5,611 bases of DNA, from contig JAJQCX010000013.1 in assembly GCA_021202495.1 (NCBI GenBank), positions 10,111 through 15,721 on the forward strand. Direction: 5' to 3'. Positions 1 through 4,725 of the stretch are shown one piece after another. Below the pieces are notes generated by a model. It made no database searches, had not been told where the DNA came from, and saw only the letters and a list, made by a program, of their open reading frames with translations. Made by a program: the position numbers and the translations under genes. Every line of letters begins with the position of its first letter. Position 1 is the first letter of the stretch. Source of the stretch: Clostridia bacterium (lineage in GTDB: Bacteria > Bacillota > Clostridia > UMGS1883).

Positions 1-918
1 GTTCTTAACCGCGGCAAATCCCACCGTTTCGCCGTCCGCAAAGCCGACAGCCAACACCACGCCGTCCTCAATGCCGCTGCTTTCAACGCTCACGGTGATA
101 TATTCCCCGCTTTTTTCGAGCGTCACCGAGGAAATCTGCGGTTCAACTTCTTCATTGTCATTTTCGCCGTAGATTTCCCAATATTCTCTCGCGTAGCCTC
201 CGCGCACCGACGCAACGTAAGCCGTGTTCGCGGGGATTTCATAATTATAGCACCAATAGTACCCCGCGTTATACGCTCCGTCGGACGTGTTGTCGACGGA
301 ATTTAAATAATTCCAAACCTCAGCATAACTGCTCACCAACTCATAATACAAAAAGTGAAGCTGCCCTTCAAGTGTCGTCCAGTCGTAGCCGTTGTTGTTG
401 CAGTAATTTTTAAGATTTGTCCATCTTGAATTGTGCCATTGACAAATTCCGTAGCTTGTGCCACTGTCGCCCAACGCGTTCGGGTTAAAGCTCGATTCCG
501 CGCGAATATTAGCCAAAACTCCGCACGCAGCCGCGGCATTAAGCCCCATTTCATCAATCAAAAAGTCGTAAACAATTTGTTCGTTACTTTCCGATAAAAG
601 CTCTTCAAAATCCTCGTCCGTATTATCTTCGACAAATATAACCTCCCCGTTTCCGACGTCGATGTATTCAACATCCCTTCTCAAAACAGAGGCAAAAAAG
701 TCGTCGTCAACCATGAAAATATTAGCTATGTAATATTCCTCAAAAATCCGCCCGTCCTCCGTCACGTCGTTTTTGTAAAGCCTCCCTTCGGTCAAATAAT
801 AAACGTCGCCCAAATATGTCTCGCTTTTTATATCATCCTCCGCCGCAAACGACTGCGACGGCATCGGCATCACCGCCGCGCACAAAAGCGCCGCCGCCAA
901 GCTCTTAATCTTTTTCAT
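1..918 (-). CDS. Exported protein with phage-tail-type lysozyme domain (3' end outside window)
   Basis: The reading frame is open from an ATG at 918 to the window edge (306 codons, no stop), so this is the N-terminal part of a longer protein. A GAAAGGA ribosome binding site (929-935) lies 10 bases upstream. Residues 1-26 form a Sec signal peptide: MKKIK, a hydrophobic core, then a likely cut after SFA-A. Residues 27-110 are an acidic segment I do not recognise. Residues about 113-252 resemble the phage tail lysozyme family (Phage_lysozyme2 type): a GLNAAAACGVLANIRAESSF motif, then a YGICQWH motif and an aromatic-rich helical part. E141, in RAESSFNP, is the expected catalytic glutamate. From about residue 257 a beta-rich, Ig/Fn3-like segment begins. 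The likely role is cleavage of peptidoglycan outside the membrane, in wall remodelling or lysis of competitors. A gat terminator and its own promoter separate it from gatB. The enzyme class is fairly sure; the biological role is inferred. Confidence 0.85.
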   Translation of the reverse strand, partial: MKKIKSLAAALLCAAVMPMPSQSFAAEDDIKSETYLGDVYYLTEGRLYKNDVTEDGRIFEEYYIANIFMVDDDFFASVLRRDVEYIDVGNGEVIFVEDNTDEDFEELLSESNEQIVYDFLIDEMGLNAAAACGVLANIRAESSFNPNALGDSGTSYGICQWHNSRWTNLKNYCNNNGYDWTTLEGQLHFLYYELVSSYAEVWNYLNSVDNTSDGAYNAGYYWCYNYEIPANTAYVASVRGGYAREYWEIYGENDNEEVEPQISSVTLEKSGEYITVSVESSGIEDGVVLAVGFADGETVGFAAVKN

Positions 919-960
919 CGTTTATAAATCCTTTCATAGTATTTGCAAGCCCGCAAACCT

Positions 961-989
961 ATGATACCATATTCATTTTCTCTCGGCAA
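961..989 (-). promoter_or_regulatory. Sigma-A-type promoter of the lysozyme-domain gene
   Basis: Read on the minus strand, a -35 box TTGCCG (984-989) is followed by a 17-base spacer and a -10 box TATCAT (961-966). A TG at positions 968-969 gives an extended -10 (TGGTATCAT). Transcription would begin near base 954, leaving a leader of about 36 bases that carries the ribosome binding site at 929-935. Spacing is ideal and both boxes are close to consensus. Confidence 0.7.
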
Positions 990-990
990 C

Positions 991-1013
991 GCTTAATTAT
1001 TTCATATTTAAGC
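991..1013. promoter_or_regulatory. 23-base dyad directly upstream of the lysozyme-gene -35 box; possible regulator site
   Basis: GCTTAA (991-996) and TTAAGC (1008-1013) are perfect inverted arms, with inner TAT/ATA (998-1000 and 1004-1006) also paired. In all, 9 of 11 positions are symmetric around base 1002. The dyad ends two bases from the -35 hexamer and is centred near -48 of the predicted start site, a position where activators often bind. The region is AT-rich, so chance symmetry is possible. Regulator unknown. Confidence 0.3.
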
Positions 1014-1021
1014 ACTTTTTA

Positions 1022-1056
1022 GGCAAAAATCAACCCCGAACGTCAACCGTTCGGGG
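1022..1056 (-). terminator. Rho-independent terminator of the gatCAB operon
   Basis: On the minus strand a perfect 9-bp GC-rich stem forms (CCCCGAACG / CGTTCGGGG, 1048-1056 with 1034-1042) around a 5-base loop (1043-1047). It is followed by TTGATTTTTGCC, a short U-tract. The stem begins only 6 bases after the gatB stop codon. The other strand has no T-run after the stem, so it acts mainly on leftward transcription. It insulates the lysozyme-domain gene from gat transcription. Confidence 0.85.
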
Positions 1057-1062
1057 CTAAAA

Positions 1063-2499
1063 TCATATATTTTCAAGCGCCTCATTGAGCAGCTTATTTA
1101 TAAGCTGCGGATTTGCCTTTCCTCGGCTTGCCTTCATGCACTGACCGACCAAAAATCCCACGGCGTTCTTCTTGCCGTTTTTGTAGTCGTTCACGCTCTT
1201 TTCGTTCTGCGCAAGCACCGACATTATCAAATCCTTTATCGCGCCCTCGTCGCTTATCTGCACCATGCCCTTTTCTTTGACAATTTCCTCAGGCGTTTTA
1301 CCCTCTTCGTCGAACATAAAGCGCAAAACCTTTTTTGCGATAGAGCCGGATATTGTTCCCTTGTCAATCAGCGCAATCAAATCCGCCAAATCCTTGCCGG
1401 TAAACGGAATATCCTCCGGCAGAATTTCCTCGTCGTTCATAATCTTTGACATGTCGCTCATTATCCAGTTTGACGCCGCCTTGGGCTGTGCACCCGCGTC
1501 AACCGCGCTGTCAAAGAACGCGGCGAGCGCCTTTGACGCCGTGATAAATTCCGCGTCATATTCCGGCAAGGCAAAATCCTTTACATACCTTGCTTTCTTC
1601 GCCTCCGGCAACTCCGGCAGCGTTTTTCTTATTCTTTCAACCCAAGCCTCGTCAATCACAATCGGCATCAAATCGGGATCGGGGAAATAGCGATAGTCCT
1701 GCGCATCCTCCTTGGTGCGCATAACCGTGCTGTGCCCCTTTTCATCGTCCCAGCGCCGCGTTTCCTGCGTCACGGTGCCGCCCGATAAAATCAGATCTAT
1801 CTGTCTCTTTTTCTCATATTCCATGCTCCGCACCGCCGCCGAGAACGAATTGACGTTCTTCATTTCGCAGCGCGTTCCGTACTCCTTCTGCCCCACGGGG
1901 CGCACCGAAAGATTTACGTCGCAGCGAAGCGAACCCTCCTGCATTTTGCAGTCGGAAACCTCAATGTACATCAAAATATTTTTCAGCGTTTCGAGGAACA
2001 CTCTCGCCTCTTCGCTCGATCTGATGTCCGGCTCGGTGACAATTTCAATCAGCGGCACGCCGCAGCGGTTGTAGTCAACCTTTGTGCCCGAAGCGAACGC
2101 GTCATGTACCAGCTTTCCCGCGTCCTCCTCAATGTGAATGCGAGTAATTCCGACTCTCCGCTCGTGCCCGTCCGCGACAATGTCTATATATCCGTCGTGG
2201 CTTATCGGCAAATCGTACTGCGAAATCTGATACGCCTTGGGAAGGTCGGGATAAAAATAATTCTTTCTATCCTGCTTTCCGTAGGGCGTGATGCTGCAGT
2301 TTGTCGCAAGTCCCGCCTTTATGCAAAAATCAACCACTTTTTTGTTCAACACCGGCAGCACTCCCGGCATACCCGTGCAAATCGGGCAGCAATGGGTGTT
2401 TTCCTCCCCGCCGAATTGGGTCGAGCAGCCGCAGAACGCCTTTGACTTTGTCGCAAGCTCCGCGTGAACCTCAAGACCGATGACAGTTTCAAATTCCAT
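1063..2499 (-). CDS. gatB: Aspartyl/glutamyl-tRNA amidotransferase subunit B
   Basis: GatB binds the misacylated tRNA, activates Glu-tRNA(Gln) or Asp-tRNA(Asn) by ATP-dependent phosphorylation, and passes it ammonia released by GatA. The 478-residue product is full length for the family. The cradle domain shows FETVIGLEVHAEL at the N-terminus with E10 and H12, RKNYFYPDLPKAYQISQYD (about 79-97), RIHIEEDAGK with E125, GVPLIEIVTEPDI, MQEGSLRCDVNLSVRP with D194, and RYFPDPDLMP. E10, H12 and E125 sit at the positions I recall for the metal and phosphotransfer site of the S. aureus enzyme. The C-terminus has the helical and YqeY-like tail domain, ending with KNAVGFLVGQCMKASRGKANPQ, so the protein is complete. 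I chose ATG 2499 (SD AGGAG 2509-2513, 9-base spacing). A TTG one codon upstream at 2502 is less likely. Five cysteines (23, 25, 37, 38, 41) may form a zinc site. Third gene of the gatCAB operon. Confidence 0.98.
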   Translation of the reverse strand: MEFETVIGLEVHAELATKSKAFCGCSTQFGGEENTHCCPICTGMPGVLPVLNKKVVDFCIKAGLATNCSITPYGKQDRKNYFYPDLPKAYQISQYDLPISHDGYIDIVADGHERRVGITRIHIEEDAGKLVHDAFASGTKVDYNRCGVPLIEIVTEPDIRSSEEARVFLETLKNILMYIEVSDCKMQEGSLRCDVNLSVRPVGQKEYGTRCEMKNVNSFSAAVRSMEYEKKRQIDLILSGGTVTQETRRWDDEKGHSTVMRTKEDAQDYRYFPDPDLMPIVIDEAWVERIRKTLPELPEAKKARYVKDFALPEYDAEFITASKALAAFFDSAVDAGAQPKAASNWIMSDMSKIMNDEEILPEDIPFTGKDLADLIALIDKGTISGSIAKKVLRFMFDEEGKTPEEIVKEKGMVQISDEGAIKDLIMSVLAQNEKSVNDYKNGKKNAVGFLVGQCMKASRGKANPQLINKLLNEALENI

Positions 2500-2514
2500 C
2501 AATGCTCACTCCTC

Positions 2515-3969
2515 TCAAAGCACAGGCTTCATGTTTTTAAACGCGCTGTTTTGTTCAAATGTATATGCCGCCCGCAAAAGCGTCGTCTCGCCGAACGGCT
2601 TTCCGATAAGCTGCATACCTATCGGCATGTTGTTTGCGTCCTTGCCGCACGGTAGAGCCAGCCCCGGCAGCCCCGCAATGTTGACCGAAACAGTGCACAC
2701 ATCCGCCGCATACATCTGCATCGGATCGGTTATCTTTTCGCCAATCTTCCAAGCCGCAGTAGGCGCGGTCGGCGTCAAAAGCACGTCAAACGTTTCAAAC
2801 GCGCTGTCAAAGTCGTTCTTTATCAGTGTTCTCACCTGCTGCGCCTTTTTGTAATAAGCGTCGTAATATCCGCTCGAAAGCGCGTATGTTCCGAGCATAA
2901 TTCTTCTCTTGACCTCTTCGCCGAAGCCCTCGGAGCGCGTCTTTGTGTACAAATCAATCAAATCGTCGAATTTTTCCGTTCTGTAGCCGTATTTAATGCC
3001 GTCGTAGCGCGCAAGATTGCTGCTTGCCTCAGCGGAGGAAATGATGTAATACGCAGGCAGCGCATACTTCATCTTTGAAAGCGAGCACTCCTCAACAAAA
3101 GCGCCCATCTCTTCAAACTTTTTCGCCGCCGCAAGCACCGCCGTCTTTACCTCGTCCGACGCCGCTTCAAAATATTCCTTCGGAAGACCTATTTTGAGCC
3201 CTTTTACATCGTTTTTGAGCGCGCTCTTATAGTCGGGATATTCCACGTCAAGGCTTGTTGAATCCATTTCGTCATGCCCCGTTATCACGTTCAGCATAGC
3301 CGCGCAGTCCTCAACGTCCTTGCTCAGCGTGCCTATCTGGTCGAGCGACGACGCGAACGCCACCAACCCGAAGCGCGAAACAAGTCCGTATGTCGGCTTC
3401 ATGCCCACAACGCCGCAGAACGACGCCGGCTGACGGATTGAGCCGCCCGTGTCGCTGCCGAGCGCAATAAACGCCTCGTCCGCACTGACAACAGCCGCGC
3501 TTCCGCCCGACGAGCCGCCGGGAACGCGCGTAACGTCATGCGGATTGCCCGTCTTCTTAAAATAGCTGTGCTCCGTAGTTGACCCCATCGCAAATTCGTC
3601 CATATTTGCCTTGCCCAAAAATACCGGCTTTTCAGCCTTCAGTTTCTTAACAACCGTCGCATCGTAGGGCGAAACAAAATTGTAAAGCATTTTGCTCGCG
3701 CATGTCGTCAAAACGCCCTCGGTGCAAATGTTGTCCTTTATCGCCATCGGTATTCCCGTAAAGTCGCTGCCCTCGCCCGCCGCGATTGCCGCATCCGCCT
3801 TTTCCGCGTCCTTTAACGCCTCGTCGCGCAGCACTGTTATGTAGCCGCCTACTTTATCTTCAACCGCGTCGATTCTGCCAAGCGCCGCTTTTGTCAGCTC
3901 AACGCTCGAAACCTTTTTTTCCTTCAAAAACGCCGCCGCCTCATGCGCCGTAAGATTATAAAGCTCCAT
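2515..3969 (-). CDS. gatA: Aspartyl/glutamyl-tRNA amidotransferase subunit A (glutaminase)
   Basis: GatA belongs to the amidase-signature family. It hydrolyses glutamine and channels the ammonia to GatB for amidation of Glu-tRNA(Gln) or Asp-tRNA(Asn) in the cytoplasm. From the chosen ATG at 3969 the protein has 484 residues, normal for the family. The Ser-cisSer-Lys triad is visible: K78 in GIPMAIKDN, S153 in VPGGSSGGSAA, and S177 in GSDTGGSIRQPA. Other family blocks are GKANMDEFAMGS, GMKPTYGLVSRFGLVAFASSLDQ, the C-terminal LTPTAPTAAWKIGE and the substrate-pocket segment NIAGLPGLALP. An in-frame ATG at 3975 would add M-I, but it lies only 4 bases from the AGGAGG (3980-3985) whereas 3969 lies 10 bases away, and MELYNLTAHE is the usual family start. 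The SD begins on the last base of the gatC stop codon. The stop lies 15 bases before gatB. Confidence 0.98.
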   Translation of the reverse strand: MELYNLTAHEAAAFLKEKKVSSVELTKAALGRIDAVEDKVGGYITVLRDEALKDAEKADAAIAAGEGSDFTGIPMAIKDNICTEGVLTTCASKMLYNFVSPYDATVVKKLKAEKPVFLGKANMDEFAMGSTTEHSYFKKTGNPHDVTRVPGGSSGGSAAVVSADEAFIALGSDTGGSIRQPASFCGVVGMKPTYGLVSRFGLVAFASSLDQIGTLSKDVEDCAAMLNVITGHDEMDSTSLDVEYPDYKSALKNDVKGLKIGLPKEYFEAASDEVKTAVLAAAKKFEEMGAFVEECSLSKMKYALPAYYIISSAEASSNLARYDGIKYGYRTEKFDDLIDLYTKTRSEGFGEEVKRRIMLGTYALSSGYYDAYYKKAQQVRTLIKNDFDSAFETFDVLLTPTAPTAAWKIGEKITDPMQMYAADVCTVSVNIAGLPGLALPCGKDANNMPIGMQLIGKPFGETTLLRAAYTFEQNSAFKNMKPVL

Positions 3970-3984
3970 TATCATTCACCCTCC

Positions 3985-4272
3985 TTATTCCACAACCTTT
4001 GGTACAATGTAGCAGCCGTCCTCCTGCATGGGAGCGTTCATCAAAAGCTTTTCGCGGTCAAACGACTCTTTCGTTTCATCCTCGCGCAAAACATTCTGCA
4101 CCGCCACCGCATGCGCCGAAGGGTTGACCCCCTCCGTGTCCAGCGAATTTAACGTATCGGCAAATTCAATAATGTCGCCCAAATCCTTCTGCATAGCATG
4201 AAGCTCGTCCTCAGTGAGATGAAGCCGCGCCAGCTTTGCCACGTGTTCCACATCCGAAATCGAAATCTGCAT
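3985..4272 (-). CDS. gatC: Aspartyl/glutamyl-tRNA amidotransferase subunit C
   Basis: GatC is the small subunit that wraps around the GatA-GatB interface and stabilises the complex; it has no catalytic site. The product has 95 residues, the normal size. Family features are the N-terminal helical block DVEHVAKLARLHLTEDEL, the middle NSLDTEGVNP, VQNVLREDE, and the closing signature APMQEDGCYIVPKVVE. I chose ATG 4272, with an AAGGA site (4284-4288) 11 bases upstream. An in-frame ATG at 4293 would add seven residues (MRRNGET) but has no ribosome binding site and would start only about 5 bases from the predicted transcription start. First gene of the operon. Confidence 0.96.
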   Translation of the reverse strand: MQISISDVEHVAKLARLHLTEDELHAMQKDLGDIIEFADTLNSLDTEGVNPSAHAVAVQNVLREDETKESFDREKLLMNAPMQEDGCYIVPKVVE

Positions 4273-4304
4273 TGTCTCACCATTCCTTCGCATAAATTAC
4301 AGCT

Positions 4305-4333
4305 ATTATATACCACATTCAAAAATTATTCAA
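4305..4333 (-). promoter_or_regulatory. Sigma-A-type promoter of gatCAB
   Basis: On the minus strand, -35 TTGAAT (4328-4333), a 17-base spacer and a perfect -10 TATAAT (4305-4310). Transcription should start near 4298, giving a leader of about 26 bases before the gatC ATG. A strong constitutive promoter fits a housekeeping operon. Confidence 0.75.
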
Positions 4334-4345
4334 TACATTTTTGAA
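4318..4345. repeat. Perfect 9-bp inverted repeat straddling the gat -35 box
   Basis: TTCAAAAAT (4318-4326) and ATTTTTGAA (4337-4345) are exact inverted copies, separated by 10 bases that contain the gat -35 hexamer. Arm centres are 19 bases apart, close to two helical turns, which suits a dimeric DNA-binding protein acting as a repressor. The region is very AT-rich, so this may be chance. It is not inside either predicted transcript. Confidence 0.3.
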
Positions 4346-4383
4346 AATTCAACCCACTCGTGCCTTTAATTTAAAAATCACTG

Positions 4384-4412
4384 TTGCATTTTTCCGCGCA
4401 ATATGCTAATAT
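4384..4412 (+). promoter_or_regulatory. Sigma-A-type promoter of the structured RNA
   Basis: -35 TTGCAT (4384-4389), a 17-base spacer, and -10 TAATAT (4407-4412) preceded by TG at 4404-4405, giving an extended -10 TGCTAATAT. The expected start, about 4418-4420 with G4419 the nearest purine, falls at the foot of the long hairpin at 4417. It is divergent from the gat promoter, with 50 bases between the two -35 boxes. Confidence 0.7.
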
Positions 4413-4535
4413 TAACCTGCGACGTAAGTTAATATGCAATTCCAAAGTGTGTACGTTTTTACTATTCGGTAAAAACGTATGCTCTATTCAGTATACATTT
4501 TGGATATTGCCATATTACTGACTTGCGTCGCAGCA

Positions 4536-4570
4536 ATGGGAGCAGCGTTTTTCAATGCGTTCGCTCTCAT
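4536..4570 (+). promoter_or_regulatory. Candidate antiterminator helix, mutually exclusive with the terminator
   Basis: AUGGGAGC (4536-4543) pairs with GCUCUCAU (4563-4570) as 8 bp with one G.U. AGCG (4544-4547) then pairs with CGUU (4558-4561) across a bulged C4562, giving 12 bp in all. This helix consumes 4558-4564 of the terminator's 5' arm and its whole loop, so only one of the two can form. Such a pair is typical of transcription attenuation and riboswitch expression platforms. The effector is unknown. Confidence 0.5.
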
Positions 4571-4585
4571 GCGGGCGCATTTTTT
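4554..4585 (+). terminator. Rho-independent terminator of the structured RNA
   Basis: An 11-bp stem forms from AATGCGTTCGC (4554-4564) and GCGGGCGCATT (4571-4581), with two G.U pairs and a 6-base loop (4565-4570). It runs straight into a T-tract (4580-4585). It lies 141 bases before the ATG of the downstream gene, so it either ends a free small RNA or conditionally stops transcription into that gene. Confidence 0.85.
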
Positions 4586-4635
4586 ATTGTCAGATAAAAA
4601 AACGGAAATGAGTTTATGGATTGAAAAATGCGCCG

Positions 4636-4644
4636 TGCCATAAT
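4636..4644 (+). promoter_or_regulatory. Possible extended -10 promoter for the leucine-rich-repeat gene
   Basis: TGC followed by CATAAT (4639-4644) fits an extended -10 box, with no good -35 box at the right distance. A start near 4651 would leave a leader of about 75 bases. If this site is inactive, the gene must depend on read-through from the promoter at 4384-4412. I see nothing else convincing between the terminator and the ribosome binding site. Confidence 0.3.
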
Positions 4645-4725
4645 GTGCTTGTAATCAAAAAACTATGCGAAAGGAGAACAGTATCAACAAATTACAACCA
4701 AAAAATTTGAGGAGGATTTTTAATT

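Larger units (their letters stand above)
4417..4585 (+). ncRNA. Unrecognised structured RNA: long hairpin plus terminator/antiterminator (small RNA or attenuator leader)
   Basis: A nearly continuous hairpin spans 4417-4533. Stem parts, outside in: 13 bp (4417-4429 with 4521-4533, one G.U); 7 bp (4430-4436 with 4511-4517, CUG bulge 4518-4520); 4 bp (4437-4440 with 4506-4509, C4510 bulged); 14 bp (4441-4454 with 4491-4504, U4505 bulged); and 8 bp (4455-4462 with 4469-4476) closed by the loop UAUUCG (4463-4468). That is 46 pairs in 117 bases, with one 14-base bulge (4477-4490). The G.U pairs in this stem and in the 3' helices would become C-A mismatches on the other strand, so the RNA is read rightward. 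A promoter starts at its foot and a terminator ends it at 4585. It lacks the large central bubble of 6S RNA and the conserved boxes of T-box, SAM, TPP, cobalamin or c-di-GMP riboswitches. Whether it acts in trans or controls the downstream gene is open. Confidence 0.7.

Noticed and set aside
868..918. Lipoprotein signal for the lysozyme-domain protein (C13 in ALLCAA)
   Set aside because: The residue before the Cys is Leu rather than Gly, Ala or Ser, and the Cys lies inside the hydrophobic core. An ordinary signal peptide fits better.
1265..2854. Several plus-strand reading frames of 60-141 codons antisense to gatB and gatA
   Set aside because: They are mirror frames of well-conserved genes, without ribosome binding sites or recognisable domains.
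4273..4293. Longer gatC from ATG 4293
   Set aside because: No ribosome binding site fits, it would lie about 5 bases from the predicted transcription start, and the seven extra residues are outside the usual GatC N-terminus.
4417..4585. 6S RNA as the identity of the structured RNA
   Set aside because: Length and long-hairpin shape fit, but the stem is nearly continuous and lacks the large symmetric central bubble that mimics an open promoter. The alternative antiterminator is also not a 6S feature. Not excluded without a covariance-model search.
4534..4585. T-box or yybP-ykoY leader suggested by the GGGAGCAGCG segment
   Set aside because: The T-box GGTGG-type bulge is absent, there is no tRNA-synthetase or amino-acid gene downstream, and the manganese-riboswitch second half is missing. 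The resemblance is only a few bases.
4608..4643. 11-codon ORF (MSLWIEKCAVP) between the terminator and the leucine-rich-repeat gene
   Set aside because: No convincing ribosome binding site, very short, and no sign of a leader peptide with a run of regulatory codons.
4670..4676. AAAGGAG Shine-Dalgarno-like sequence
   Set aside because: No ATG, GTG or TTG follows at a usable distance. The real site for the downstream gene is AGGAGG at 4710-4715. It may be a standby or mRNA-stabilising site, but nothing in the sequence shows it.
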